This document shows, piece by piece, positions 16,792 to 26,073 of a stretch of 64,000 nucleotides of DNA. The stretch is from an uncultured Acetatifactor sp. (GTDB lineage Bacteria; Bacillota; Clostridia; Lachnospirales; Lachnospiraceae), in NCBI GenBank assembly GCA_910584375.1, contig CAJUAH010000010.1, positions 62,001-126,000 of the forward strand, read 5' to 3'. The stretch's first letter is position 1. Every line of letters starts with the position of its first letter. Below the pieces are notes generated by a model. It saw only the letters and a program-made list of their open reading frames with translations, did no database searches and was not told the DNA's origin. The position numbers and the translations under genes are program-made.

Positions 16792-17768
16792 TCCTCAAAT
16801 ACCGACACAATCAGTATCTCCACACTCATCACATCGTTCATTCGACCGGTCTTCACGGTCTCCTCCGCCTCCACGCATCTGCTCAGCGCCCGGCGCAGCA
16901 CGGCGGATTTAAACCGGGATGCCTGGCTCAAGTATTTGCCCACGGCAAAGGGCGGCACGCCCAGGCCGGAGGCGATCTCTTTGTTGGACGCCCCCTTGCT
17001 CTTCATGGCCCTGGCCTGGAGCAGCAGATTGCACTGCCGGGCAATCAGAAACAGGATCCGCATGGGCGGCTCCTTCAGCGTCAGCAGGTCGTAATACAGT
17101 TCCAGCGCGTCCTTCTGCCTTTTCTCGGCGATGGCTGTGACCATGTCAAAGATACGGTTGGAGATCCGGGTAGCGCATACCGCCTCCACATCCTGGGGCT
17201 CTACCACCTCCCTGTCCATGCAGTAGCAGATCAGCTTTTCCAGCTCCGTGTGAATATTTTCCATATCCGTGCCGATTTTATTCAGCAGCAGTTCCACCGT
17301 GTTCTCGGTAATCTTTTTGCCCTCTTTTCCCAGAGTACCCGCCACCCAGCGTTTCAACGTCTTCTCATCCTGGGCCGCAAACTCCACTGCGCAGCCTTTT
17401 CCCTGGAGGGTCTTGAACAGTTTGCTGCGCTTATCCACCTCGCTCTCGGTAAAGATCAGCACGGTGGACTCATTCTGCGCGCCCAGATATTCCGCCATCT
17501 GTTCGCCGCCGGACTTGAACAGCCCGCTGTCGTCCATGAAGATCACCCGGCGCTGCGCCAGAAAAGGCAGGGTTTCCGCCAGGTCGATGATCTCCCCCAC
17601 CGACACATTTTTCCCCTCGTAAAAATGGTTATTCATATTGTCGCCCGGCGCGCACAGCGCCGTTTTCAGCCTGTCCCGGTACTGGCGTTTCAAGTAGCGC
17701 TCCTCCCCATAGAGGAGATACGCGGGTTGGAACTGCCCTGATTTTATATCGTTTTGAATCCGCTGCAT
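16788..17768 (-). CDS. holA: DNA polymerase III delta subunit
   Basis: Protein of 326 residues, normal for the family. Delta opens the sliding clamp inside the clamp loader. Recognisable regions are the N-terminal AYLLYGEERYLKRQYRDRL, LPFLAQRRVIFMDDSGLF in the RecA-like domain, IGTDMENIHTELEKLICY, and the C-terminal collar domain (RILFLIARQCNLLLQARAM, then GVPPFAVGKYLSQASRF). It lies 11 bp behind a lipoprotein gene and overlaps the next gene by 4 bp, so an essential replication gene is embedded in a run of envelope genes. Confidence 0.95.
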   Translation of the reverse strand: MQRIQNDIKSGQFQPAYLLYGEERYLKRQYRDRLKTALCAPGDNMNNHFYEGKNVSVGEIIDLAETLPFLAQRRVIFMDDSGLFKSGGEQMAEYLGAQNESTVLIFTESEVDKRSKLFKTLQGKGCAVEFAAQDEKTLKRWVAGTLGKEGKKITENTVELLLNKIGTDMENIHTELEKLICYCMDREVVEPQDVEAVCATRISNRIFDMVTAIAEKRQKDALELYYDLLTLKEPPMRILFLIARQCNLLLQARAMKSKGASNKEIASGLGVPPFAVGKYLSQASRFKSAVLRRALSRCVEAEETVKTGRMNDVMSVEILIVSVFEE

Positions 17769-17779
17769 GCTTTCCTCCT

Positions 17780-19144
17780 CTAGTCGGTAAAGAACCCCTC
17801 CCCCGTGGCCAGATTGTGCAGTCCCCAGCAGCCCAGCGTATCGTCTGCATTCTGAAACTCCCTGCGTCCGCCATGCATCCAGGTCTGCAACTGCACCGCC
17901 CCGTACAGCTCCGTCCCCGGCTCGTGGCCCATGGCCTCCGGGCTGTAGAGTATGAACTGCGCGCCAGGTCTGAGAGCGCTGCCGTCCTCGCCCCTCAGGC
18001 CGTTGGGCTCGCTGGAAATATAATGATAGCTGTCTTCTACGCCCGGCTGTTCATCCCATTCTTCTCCTACTTCATGCCCGGTGTCCAGCTCCAGTTCATC
18101 CAGCGTCAGCAGCCAGGAGGCGTCCGTCAGTTTCTCCACTTTTCCGAAATGCCCATGGTACTCACAGACGTATACTGTAAGGCAATCCGCATCGTAATAT
18201 TCCCCGGCAAAGCTGCCGTCCGGGCTCAAAGTGAGCCCGTTGGCCCAGGCTCCCGCCCCACTGTAAAACGCCATCTCCAGGGGCTCGGCGATGGGCAGGC
18301 CGTCTTCCGCTATGGCTGTCGGCTCCGCATCCGCTGTCATGGCTGCCTGGAAGTCCGCCAGATTATCCGGCAAAGATTTATTTTCATCCCTGACAAACAC
18401 CGGCTCCCAGGTATCCAGCCACCACAGGCTGTCGTAAAGCCGCCCCTCCTTCTCAAAAGTGGCCTGCAGGTCTTCGTGAGTATTGAGCAGCTGCACACTT
18501 TGGGAGAGCAGACCGTTGATCTCGTCCATAAAGGCCGCGACGGCCTCCGGATCAAATCCTGTGTGGATGGGGGAGCCAAAGTTTATGTCAAAATCAACAT
18601 AGCCCGTCCGCACATTGGTTTCCGCATTGTCCTGCAAGGTGTTCAGCCTGTAGTAATAGGAACCGACGCCCTGGTACATCTCCGGGTTATAGTGCAGCAG
18701 ATAGTCTTCTCCATCTATAGTACACAGGAATACGCTGTTCCATCCGGCATGGGCGAAAACGCCCACCTCGGCTTTGATCATTTCGCCGTTCTCCCAGATC
18801 TCCAGCCTCTGGCCTTCCCCGTCCTCGGTAAAACGCAGTTCCTCGGCTATGCCGTTGCGGTTTAGATCGGGAGCAGCGGCCCGGTCTGCACCCTGCTCGT
18901 TCCCGCCGGATGCCCCCGGCGCCGAACCAGGCTCCGGTATGGCGGATGGCTCCGGTGCGGAATCAGGCTCTGATATGGCGGACGGTTCCGGCTCTACAGG
19001 CGTATCCGATGCGGTGGACGCCGCAGGAACACTTCCCCCGCTCTCCGTCATATCCCCCACCTCCTGCTGCCCGGCTGCGCACCCACAGACAAGCGCTACC
19101 GTCAGAATCATTTCCGCCATTATCAATCTGCTCTTCTTTTTCAT
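17780..19144 (-). CDS. Lipoprotein with Pro/Glu/Ser linker, unknown function
   Basis: Predicted lipoprotein of 454 residues. A signal peptide ends in a lipobox (LVCGC), followed by a low-complexity linker (EPEPSAISEPDSAPEPS). The main domain begins with DLNRNGIAEELRFTED, a pattern seen in clostridial secreted proteins with dockerin- or propeller-like beginnings, and continues with an acidic, aromatic-rich region. I do not recognise a defined family. The gene precedes holA by 11 bp. Confidence 0.6.
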   Translation of the reverse strand: MKKKSRLIMAEMILTVALVCGCAAGQQEVGDMTESGGSVPAASTASDTPVEPEPSAISEPDSAPEPSAIPEPGSAPGASGGNEQGADRAAAPDLNRNGIAEELRFTEDGEGQRLEIWENGEMIKAEVGVFAHAGWNSVFLCTIDGEDYLLHYNPEMYQGVGSYYYRLNTLQDNAETNVRTGYVDFDINFGSPIHTGFDPEAVAAFMDEINGLLSQSVQLLNTHEDLQATFEKEGRLYDSLWWLDTWEPVFVRDENKSLPDNLADFQAAMTADAEPTAIAEDGLPIAEPLEMAFYSGAGAWANGLTLSPDGSFAGEYYDADCLTVYVCEYHGHFGKVEKLTDASWLLTLDELELDTGHEVGEEWDEQPGVEDSYHYISSEPNGLRGEDGSALRPGAQFILYSPEAMGHEPGTELYGAVQLQTWMHGGRREFQNADDTLGCWGLHNLATGEGFFTD

Positions 19145-19179
19145 GCCTTCTCCCCAGTACGTGTTTTAAATTACCGATA

Positions 19180-19671
19180 TCAACAGTTTGTCAACCGGAA
19201 CTCCTCTGTCAGCTTTTGAACCCGCTCCTGGACAAAAAAATACTCTTCCACAGGATTGCGCAGCCAGTGCTGCATCACGTCCGCATCCTTGAGTATCTCG
19301 TCAAACTCCTCATGGACATTCTTTTTATCGCCATGTCTGGCAATCGCCTGACAGACCCGGTCTACTTCCGTCTCTGTAAAAACCCGTGTCTGTGTCAGTA
19401 TAGTTCTGGCGCGTTCACTGCTGCGCCGCTCGTGTTCCTCTCTTGTATTGTCTTCATATGTGGAAAAATCGTGGAGCATCCCGGCGATCTCCGCCAGTTC
19501 CGCGTAGGCCCTGTCATGTCCTCTGCGCAGGGCGATGAGGGCGCAGGCCTGTCCGACGCCATACAGATGGACAAAACCGCATCTTGCCGTCTCCTTATCC
19601 TCGCACGCCTTCAGCATATCATCCACATACTGTCTCACTGTGTCGATTCTGGTCAATTGACGCTCAAACAT
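19180..19671 (-). CDS. HD-domain phosphohydrolase
   Basis: Soluble protein of 163 residues. The HD superfamily pattern is present: HLYGVGQACALIALRRG, the central AGMLHDFSTY (HD pair), IARHGDKKN and DADVMQHWL (late Asp). Such small HD proteins hydrolyse phosphate esters of nucleotides or similar molecules; the substrate is unknown. The ATG at 19671 (MFERQLTRID) is chosen since a G-rich ribosome-binding site precedes it; the frame continues 12 codons upstream. Confidence 0.82.
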   Translation of the reverse strand: MFERQLTRIDTVRQYVDDMLKACEDKETARCGFVHLYGVGQACALIALRRGHDRAYAELAEIAGMLHDFSTYEDNTREEHERRSSERARTILTQTRVFTETEVDRVCQAIARHGDKKNVHEEFDEILKDADVMQHWLRNPVEEYFFVQERVQKLTEEFRLTNC

Positions 19672-19756
19672 TCTTTTATCCCCCTCTATTCCCTGGCCGT
19701 CCGTCAAGGCCAGACCATTCTCATTTCATATCGGGACGCCTCCCCGAACAGGCAGT

Positions 19757-20533
19757 TCAGCACAACTCATTGTAGTGGCGCTGCAGAAATTGCCCTGTAT
19801 CCTTCAGATACTTTTCCATACTGCCGCTGGCATCATATAATTCCTGTATATGCGCGGTCAGCGGTTTTCCCTCTATCGTGACGGCCCGCAGGGAGTCATA
19901 CGCAGTATGCCTTATGGGAACGATTCTCTGTATGCGCGGGTCATTCAGCGTAGGCTCTACGGTCAATTCTTCCAAAAACCACATTAGATCCGGGTAATCC
20001 GGCTCCCTCTCCTCCGGGTATCCATAGAGGACCTTCCACTTGTCAAACAGGATCATATGGTCGATCTCGTGCAGGGACGCCCGCAGAAAAACCTCGTCCG
20101 AAATATCATAATGCAGCCAATATTCCCGGCTCAGCACACTTCTGGGAAAGGGATTAAAGAATCCCAGATAGCAGGTAAATCTTCTCTTTTCCTGATAATG
20201 CAGCTCAAACAGATCCAGCAATTCCCCTATGGCTGGCAGTAGCTTTTCCCGTGTCAGCCCGGCAAAACGACGTATCTTTTCCTGGATTCGCCCCTCCTCC
20301 CGTGTCAGACGCCGGGAGAGCAAATCTGCAATGCAGGTATACAAACCGTCATATTCCATGCTGCCCATATCCAGCTCTTTTATCTCCGGCAGCATTTTGA
20401 CAACTCTGTCCGTGAAAGGCAGCATTTTGTTCTCGCCTTTCAATCCCGTCACCAGAGTTTCCGCTATCTTCGCGGCATTTTCCTCCATGGAAGTCCTGCT
20501 GACGATTATTTCAAACATTTCTTTTTCCGGCAT
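19757..20533 (-). CDS. Putative HEIDH metallopeptidase-like protein
   Basis: Soluble protein of 258 residues. It carries an HExxH zinc motif in RASLHEIDHMILF (H155, E156, H159) and, about 30 residues later, acidic FLEELTVEP (E188, E189) that could supply the third ligand, as in gluzincins. The rest is mixed helix and strand and I do not recognise a named family. The start at 20533 (MPEKEMFEII) follows GGAAGGGGAG; the open frame upstream overlaps the VanZ gene. Whether it is a peptidase is an inference from the motif only. Confidence 0.6.
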   Translation of the reverse strand: MPEKEMFEIIVSRTSMEENAAKIAETLVTGLKGENKMLPFTDRVVKMLPEIKELDMGSMEYDGLYTCIADLLSRRLTREEGRIQEKIRRFAGLTREKLLPAIGELLDLFELHYQEKRRFTCYLGFFNPFPRSVLSREYWLHYDISDEVFLRASLHEIDHMILFDKWKVLYGYPEEREPDYPDLMWFLEELTVEPTLNDPRIQRIVPIRHTAYDSLRAVTIEGKPLTAHIQELYDASGSMEKYLKDTGQFLQRHYNELC

Positions 20534-20549
20534 TTCTCCCCTTCCTGCG

Positions 20550-21098
20550 TCACCGGGCCAACCTGCCCATACCCGGAACCGCTTTCCTGAGTACAAAGTA
20601 CAACGCCGCTCCGATACAGCCCCCCGCAAAATTCAGTATCACATCGTCCACGTCCACGCTGCGGCCGATGAAAAGCTGGCATGCCTCAATAAAAATCGGC
20701 AGCAGCAGCGCGTTTCGCATTACGCGGACTGCCTTTCGCTGTTTTTTCCACAGCAGGGGCAGCCCAAAGCCCCAGGGGATGAACATCACAATATTTCCAA
20801 CGATATTTACCAGAAAAATATCTGTAGAGCAGTGTTCAATAAAACTGGAGACAGTGCGAAACGGAACCAGGTTGATTCCCTTGCCGCTCTCTATCCGCAG
20901 CATGGCATCCTCCGCCATCGCCGCCGGGCTCTGATAACGCCCCTGCAATGTCAGCGTCAGCAATCCTCCCATAAAGACCACAAAAGCCGCCTCCGCCCAG
21001 GCTCTGGCCGACTTTTCCCGCCAGGGTCTGCGAATCACCAGATATATGGGCAACAGCATGAGCATGATCGTCAGAAACCTTATTATATAACTCCACAT
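20550..21098 (-). CDS. VanZ-family membrane protein
   Basis: Membrane protein of 182 residues with about five hydrophobic segments. It has VanZ-like features: KGINLVPFRTV in the first loop, IVGNIVMFIPWGFGLPLLW, and the late FIGRSVDVDDVILNFAGGCIGA. VanZ itself gives low-level teicoplanin resistance by an unknown mechanism; chromosomal homologues are common in Firmicutes without resistance clusters, and no vancomycin genes lie nearby. The stop is 16 bp before the HEIDH-protein gene. Confidence 0.88.
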   Translation of the reverse strand: MWSYIIRFLTIMLMLLPIYLVIRRPWREKSARAWAEAAFVVFMGGLLTLTLQGRYQSPAAMAEDAMLRIESGKGINLVPFRTVSSFIEHCSTDIFLVNIVGNIVMFIPWGFGLPLLWKKQRKAVRVMRNALLLPIFIEACQLFIGRSVDVDDVILNFAGGCIGAALYFVLRKAVPGMGRLAR

Positions 21099-21200
21099 GG
21101 TATACCGTCTCCGTCAAGGCCGTATCTTAAGCAGTAGCAATCCTCATGTTCCTATGATACTACCAAATAAGGACATATGCAAGTCAATTTCCGGAGCAGA

Positions 21201-21845
21201 CTATACCGTCTGTCCGGCGTCCGGCCGCTCTCTGATAAGAGTGTACCTGTTTGTACAGCCGATCAGTTCGTTCCTGTCAATATCGTTCCCCCGGACAGTC
21301 ACGTCCCGGAACAGAACATTCCCCATTCTGTTATCCGTCAGATCCGCCTTGATGAGCATGTCCTCAAAACACATATCGGAAAAGGTGCACCGACTTATGG
21401 ATCTACCCAGATAATCCACATATCTGGCGCTCCCACCCGTCGCCTCCATATCGTACACTCTGACGTCTCCCTGTATCTCAATATTTCTGAAATGACAATT
21501 AATGAACCGGTCGCCGCATATCTCCGCCCGCTCCTCATAACTGCGATATACCAAATTCACGATCAGGCAGTCTGTGAAAGTGTTGTCGCAACAGGTTAAT
21601 CGAATGGCTTTTCCCCGATACTGGTCCCGAAACTCACAGTCCGTAAAACAGCAATCACGGATGTTGACATATTGGCCCGGCCTTCCCTGAAAGGCATTTT
21701 CAAAGACCACGCCGCGAAATATACAATGTATGAGATCAAAATTTCTGTACTGTGTCCCTATTATCCTGCAATTTTCCACCGTCTGGTCCTCCAGGCGGAA
21801 ACCGCCGTCCACCGCGAACGCGGAAAGATCTAACTCCTTTGCCAT
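21201..21845 (-). CDS. Pentapeptide-repeat-like beta-helix protein
   Basis: Soluble protein of 214 residues made of short repeating strands with regularly placed aromatic and Cys/Leu residues (CRIIGTQYRNFDLIHCIFRG, CCFTDCEFRDQYRG, FINCHFRNIEIQGD, CTFSDMCFEDMLIKADL). This is typical of pentapeptide-repeat right-handed beta-helices. Some members mimic DNA and shield gyrase, but most are uncharacterised. The ATG at 21845 is preferred; one 12 nt upstream is also possible. Confidence 0.7.
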   Translation of the reverse strand: MAKELDLSAFAVDGGFRLEDQTVENCRIIGTQYRNFDLIHCIFRGVVFENAFQGRPGQYVNIRDCCFTDCEFRDQYRGKAIRLTCCDNTFTDCLIVNLVYRSYEERAEICGDRFINCHFRNIEIQGDVRVYDMEATGGSARYVDYLGRSISRCTFSDMCFEDMLIKADLTDNRMGNVLFRDVTVRGNDIDRNELIGCTNRYTLIRERPDAGQTV

Positions 21846-21905
21846 TTTCCCCACCATTCCCTCGCACTCTCAGCGGATTCGGAGTCCGCCGCCCGGTCTG
21901 TCATT

Positions 21906-22604
21906 TTAGACAGGTCTCTTCAATATCCAGTCAATACCCGCCGCCATACGGCGCACCGGATTCTTAAAATGGTTTCCCGGATTCAGTTGAAAATGTGTGT
22001 CGATGCCCTGCGCTGCATAGTGGGCCGCGATCTCCTCCGTTCGCTCCTGTACGGTCTTAAGGTACGGATTTCCCGTTCTGCACTCCCTGTCTCCCAACGA
22101 CAGATACAGGCATGCGGGGCGCGCCATCGTCTCGTGCGTCAAAACATATTCCCGGAAATCCGCAAACCACAGCGAACCGGATATGCTGGCGGCTCTGGAA
22201 AAGACCGGAGTGCGGTAAAGGGCATACAGGGCGAACAGGCCCGCCAGGGAATACCCTGCCAGTCCTCTCCACACCGGAGTTCCCGGGAGCGCACTCTCCA
22301 CCGTGGGCAGGATCTGCTGCGTCAACAGCCGCAGATATGCGTCCGCTCCTCCCGTACAGGGCGGAGCTCCCTGAAACGCGGACTGCATATTCCAGGGCGT
22401 CATATCATGGTTCCAGTCCAGCCCGCTGATCGTCACCAGGGTAAAGTCCGGGCAGCAAAACTCTTCCAGCGCCCTGTAGATCTGCTCCTCCTCTTCCTCG
22501 GAGCTGTTTAGATATACTATCGGACTGACCGGAGATTTGGATGGATACACGGTGACCCGCTTGCCGGACAGATTGTATGTGTTGCAGTCGAGATGTTCTT
22601 TCAT
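21906..22604 (-). CDS. Alpha/beta-hydrolase esterase (esterase D/IroE-like)
   Basis: Cytosolic hydrolase of 232 residues. The nucleophile elbow is GLAGYSLAGLFALYAL, with a probable acidic residue in YLSLGDRECRTGNP and a catalytic histidine in NPGNHFKNP. The arrangement fits the putative esterase family that includes IroE/Fes-like and S-formylglutathione-hydrolase-like enzymes. No siderophore genes are near, so the substrate is open. No signal peptide is present. Confidence 0.78.
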   Translation of the reverse strand: MKEHLDCNTYNLSGKRVTVYPSKSPVSPIVYLNSSEEEEEQIYRALEEFCCPDFTLVTISGLDWNHDMTPWNMQSAFQGAPPCTGGADAYLRLLTQQILPTVESALPGTPVWRGLAGYSLAGLFALYALYRTPVFSRAASISGSLWFADFREYVLTHETMARPACLYLSLGDRECRTGNPYLKTVQERTEEIAAHYAAQGIDTHFQLNPGNHFKNPVRRMAAGIDWILKRPV

Positions 22605-22868
22605 AGCCGCAATCCCTCTCTTTTATACTTACTATTAAAAGCAGTCCCCACAAAATATAACGCATGCCGCCTCTAAGAACCTGCTTGCCACATTTCCATT
22701 ATGACACAGCATACACATAATATCCATATAATTTTCATGGCTTTTTTCACCGATCCTCTTTTCCCCGCGCATAACGCTATAATTCTGCGCCGCCGGTTGA
22801 CTGCGTCCGTCCGCCTATGACGTCTTTGTACACACATACAGCGCTTTTTCATTTTTCGACGAAACATG
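22605..22868. other. Intergenic gap between divergent esterase and lipoprotein genes
   Basis: This AT-rich gap holds the upstream regions of two divergent genes. A 64-codon minus-strand reading frame in it (22673-22867) has no ribosome-binding site or family resemblance, and I do not count it as a gene. No RNA structure was recognised. The promoter for the lipoprotein gene follows directly. Confidence 0.5.
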
Positions 22869-22897
22869 TTGACTCATGGGGAAATAAGATATATCAT
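22869..22897 (+). promoter_or_regulatory. Promoter of the lipoprotein gene
   Basis: -35 TTGACT (22869-22874), 17-bp spacer, -10 TATCAT (22892-22897). An AGGAGG ribosome-binding site follows at about 22917-22922. Confidence 0.65.
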
Positions 22898-22931
22898 AAT
22901 TATATAATTAAACTCCAGGAGGAACAAATCT

Positions 22932-24155
22932 ATGTGTAAAAAAATAAATTTGTTGTTCTTCATCCTCCTGCTGTGCGGGCTGTCCGGCTGTAGCCGGGCG
23001 GCAGCCGCGCCGGAGCAGGGGCAGCATCGGATGACGGATATCTCTTCCGCAGAGGCGGAAATTCTTTCCATGACAGGGAGTATACAGGAAACGGAAACGC
23101 TTATGGGGGACAGGATCATCCTGACTGATGAGGAAATCTTCGCCCGGCATGCGGAGAGCGTACCGCCGGGGAGCTATGCCAGCCTCGATACCGTCATTCG
23201 GAATAGGGATCGTATCTTTTTCCAGATAAGCTATTCCGAAGAAATGGCGCAGTATACATACCGCAACCAGCTCTATGTGCGGTCGTTGGGAAAAGATGAA
23301 GATACCCTGCTCTACGATACTTCCGACGCGTACTGTCTCAACGGGATATGCGCCAACGATATGTATCTGTACTGGGTGGAGTATGTGTCGTCCCCTAAGT
23401 CTGACGGTGCGGGAGTATCCGTATCTTTTAAAGTCATGCAATGCCAACTGGATAATGGCAACATAAGCTGTATTGCGGAAAGAAACGGCGATGATTACTA
23501 TGATATGTCTCTGCAAGTGTCAGATCGCTTTCTGACCTGGTATGACGTCCACATACAGGATCCTGAGCCAACGGTTGAGTTGGTCGTGTTCGATATCGAA
23601 AAACAGAGATTTCAGGAACGAACCGCCGTAGAGGGTGATATACAGGGGCTGACAGTGGCGCTCTACAATTCTTATATGGGAATCACAGAAAACGGCATCA
23701 CGTATTTTATGAAAGACGACCGGGAACAACTCTATATCCGACGGGAGAATCTGGATACGGGGGCGACAGACACCATCCTTCTGGGCGAGACCAAGCCCTA
23801 CGACAAAATCGCCGCATGTTTTTCTGACAGTCGGTACATAGGGTGGTATACCGACTATGGAGATAGGGGCGACTATTATTTTTATGACACCGACTCCGAA
23901 AAGCTGTATCTCTGGAATGCGAAAAAAGACGGCATGTATATTTTCTCCAATTATTTTTGCGGGGGAAAACTGTATTTCAACAATACCGCCAACCACTATG
24001 TCTACGTCTGGGATCTTCCCACCGGACAGGTACGTTGCCAGAATTTTGGGGAAGACGCATATTGGATCAGATCCTATGGGGATGGTAATCTGCTCTATCT
24101 GGGCACCAGCTCCATAGACACCGCCGGATGCTGCGCCCTGCACGGCGGCGATTGA
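22932..24155 (+). CDS. Lipoprotein with propeller-like repeats, unknown function
   Basis: Predicted lipoprotein of 407 residues. The signal peptide MCKKINLLFFILLLCGLSGC ends at the lipidated cysteine. The mature part consists of repeated strand patterns with aromatic residues (MYLYWVEYVSSP, YIGWYTDYGDRGDYYFYD, GKLYFNNTANHYVYVWDL), suggesting a TolB/DUF5050-like beta-propeller. No enzymatic motif was found. It is one of few plus-strand genes here and ends 11 bp from the convergent phosphodiesterase gene. Confidence 0.65.
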   Translation: MCKKINLLFFILLLCGLSGCSRAAAAPEQGQHRMTDISSAEAEILSMTGSIQETETLMGDRIILTDEEIFARHAESVPPGSYASLDTVIRNRDRIFFQISYSEEMAQYTYRNQLYVRSLGKDEDTLLYDTSDAYCLNGICANDMYLYWVEYVSSPKSDGAGVSVSFKVMQCQLDNGNISCIAERNGDDYYDMSLQVSDRFLTWYDVHIQDPEPTVELVVFDIEKQRFQERTAVEGDIQGLTVALYNSYMGITENGITYFMKDDREQLYIRRENLDTGATDTILLGETKPYDKIAACFSDSRYIGWYTDYGDRGDYYFYDTDSEKLYLWNAKKDGMYIFSNYFCGGKLYFNNTANHYVYVWDLPTGQVRCQNFGEDAYWIRSYGDGNLLYLGTSSIDTAGCCALHGGD

Positions 24156-24166
24156 CGGTCGGGAGG

Positions 24167-24895
24167 TCAGCGTCCGAACAGGGCGTTGACCTCCATCTTG
24201 CTTACGATTCCCTGGGTGTCCACGCCGGGATGGGTCACATAGATCCGGCAGACCTGCTCCACAAATTCGCGCTCCAGTCCCAGCCGCCGGGCGATGACCT
24301 CCACCTTCCGCCCCGCCCTCATATCCCGCAGGATGGACTGCACCGTCTGCTCCAGATTTTCCTCCGACAGTCCCCTGGGCGGCGAGTCTTTCCCCGTCCC
24401 GGCTGTCAGATCGACTCTCTCCACGCTCCAGGAGCCTGCGCTCTCCTCCACTTCCAGAATCGCCATGGTCACGGGCAGACGAAAACGTCTGGGGCCGCAA
24501 CTGCCTGGATTCAGAAAGCATACGCCCTCCTCCGTTTTCTGCTCATATTTATGGGAGTGACCGTATATAAACAGATCGACCCCCTCCAGATCTTCTCTCC
24601 TGTGTTTCCGGTTGTGTACCATATAAACGCGCAGGCCAAACAGCGTGACGTCCAGCTCCTGGGGCATTCCCTCGGCCCATTCTTTGTCGTTGTTGCCCCG
24701 CACCGCATAGACCGGGGCGATCCGCTCCAGCTCTTCCAGTATCTTCGGACTGCTCAGATCGCCGCCGTGCAGAATCACATCACAGGTTCCGAGTATCTCC
24801 GTCACTTCGGGGCGCAGCAGATCGTGGGTGTCCGCCAGAACGGCGATCCTGCGGCGCAGCAGCCGTGTTGCCACGCCCCTACCGCCCGTCCACAT
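24167..24895 (-). CDS. YfcE-like metallophosphoesterase
   Basis: Soluble phosphodiesterase of 242 residues or slightly fewer. Two-metal-centre motifs are complete: AVLADTHD, ILHGGDLSS, VRGNND, MVHNRKH, and GHSHKYEQ, followed by FLNPGSCGPRR typical of YfcE/MJ0936 enzymes. The C-terminal 70 residues (RRLGLEREFVEQVCRIYVTHP) form an extra helical region not found in YfcE, perhaps a small DNA-binding-like module. The start is uncertain because no good ribosome-binding site is seen; the ATG at 24895 overlaps the radical SAM gene by 17 bp. Confidence 0.82.
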   Translation of the reverse strand: MWTGGRGVATRLLRRRIAVLADTHDLLRPEVTEILGTCDVILHGGDLSSPKILEELERIAPVYAVRGNNDKEWAEGMPQELDVTLFGLRVYMVHNRKHRREDLEGVDLFIYGHSHKYEQKTEEGVCFLNPGSCGPRRFRLPVTMAILEVEESAGSWSVERVDLTAGTGKDSPPRGLSEENLEQTVQSILRDMRAGRKVEVIARRLGLEREFVEQVCRIYVTHPGVDTQGIVSKMEVNALFGR

Positions 24896-25907
24896 AACAG
24901 TTCAGAAGGTATCCCGTATAGTCCCCCCGCTCAAACGCCCTATCCGACCGGGGATCGCCGTATTTTTCCACCAGCTCCCGAAGGGTGATATTTCTCGCCA
25001 GGTTCAGCGCTTGGGTGTCCTCCTCCAGGATCCTGCGGATCAGCTCGTCCTGCCCGTCGGTCTTGAGATTGCCGATCCTCCAGTTGGGCGACATATGGGT
25101 AAAATTGAAAAATACGTCGTACCGGTTGGATATATTGAGCACGATCTCCCCCTCATTGTGATAGACAACGCTGCTTTCCTCCGCTCCCAGCAGCTCGCAC
25201 CACTCCCTCTCCGTCTTCGTGTCTTCATAGTGCAGAAAACAGGGAATCAACTCCCGGGGGATATCCTGCTTTTTGATGCGGATATCGTACAGCTTGCGGT
25301 TTTCCCCGTCGCAGGATCCGGCATGTACAAAGAACGAAAAGGGAGCGTCCAGCCCCTCGCACCGCTCATACAGTTTCATATCTTCTATAAGGGGTAATAG
25401 CTGTACCACTTCGTCTTTATTTTCCTCGTTGATAAATGCCTGCCAGCGGGGCGTTATGCCGTTCTCAATCAGTATCTGCGTAGTCTGTATAAGTTCCCGG
25501 AAAGCGCCCTTTCTGCCCACATAGCGGTCGGTAAACTCCTCCAGGCCGAAAAAAGTCAACTGCACTTTCTGTACGCCCACTTCCTTTAGAAACTTCACAT
25601 ACTGTTCGTCCCGGACGATCCGCCAGAAACTGCCCAATTCAAACCGTCTGGGCATGATCCCCCGAGAGAGGCGTATATCCCGGCTCCAGCGCTCTCTGTA
25701 ATCATCGCAATAATCCGGCTCTCTCAGCCAGCTATAGAAAGTGATATTCTCAAAATACGGTTCGAAATAACGGAAGATCCACTCGTCCGCTCCCTCTTCC
25801 ATCCGTCTGTTGGGCATATGGCCCAGCCAGCAGTGTCTGCAGCGGTTGGGACAGCCGTACATATCCACCACCAGCGACAGATGCTTATCCAATCTTTTTA
25901 CGCTCAT
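24879..25907 (-). CDS. Radical SAM protein
   Basis: Protein of 342 residues with the radical SAM cluster motif CPNRCRHCW (CxxxCxxC) near the N-terminus, followed by a TIM-barrel-like domain. No second Fe-S (SPASM) cysteine cluster is visible. The start at 25907 follows AAGGAG. Late regions such as ISNRYDVFFNFTHMSPNWRIGNL resemble the C-terminal parts of radical SAM proteins that handle peptide or small-molecule substrates, but no substrate gene is adjacent. The reaction is unknown. Confidence 0.85.
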   Translation of the reverse strand: MSVKRLDKHLSLVVDMYGCPNRCRHCWLGHMPNRRMEEGADEWIFRYFEPYFENITFYSWLREPDYCDDYRERWSRDIRLSRGIMPRRFELGSFWRIVRDEQYVKFLKEVGVQKVQLTFFGLEEFTDRYVGRKGAFRELIQTTQILIENGITPRWQAFINEENKDEVVQLLPLIEDMKLYERCEGLDAPFSFFVHAGSCDGENRKLYDIRIKKQDIPRELIPCFLHYEDTKTEREWCELLGAEESSVVYHNEGEIVLNISNRYDVFFNFTHMSPNWRIGNLKTDGQDELIRRILEEDTQALNLARNITLRELVEKYGDPRSDRAFERGDYTGYLLNCYVDGR

Positions 25908-26073
25908 ATGTGACTCCTTCATTTATGATGAGGTACTTTTCTCCCTTGAAATATCCCCCATATTTCGTTCTGAGAATACTCCAAAACACCAATTTCTGTT
26001 ACCATTTATTCCAGTTTTCTTTTATTATTTCTTACAGCTTGAATCATACAACATACGCCCGTCCGTGCCAGCG

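Noticed and set aside
16135..16912. Plus-strand frames with RRRLRHV or SGMSAAD repeats
   Set aside because: They mirror the nine heptads of the minus-strand membrane protein.
20550..21098. Glycopeptide resistance locus (VanZ)
   Set aside because: Only a VanZ-family protein is present; no vanA/vanH/vanX-type genes are near.
22673..22867. Small minus-strand gene in the gap before the lipoprotein gene
   Set aside because: No ribosome-binding site, basic low-quality sequence, and it overlaps the upstream regions of two divergent genes.
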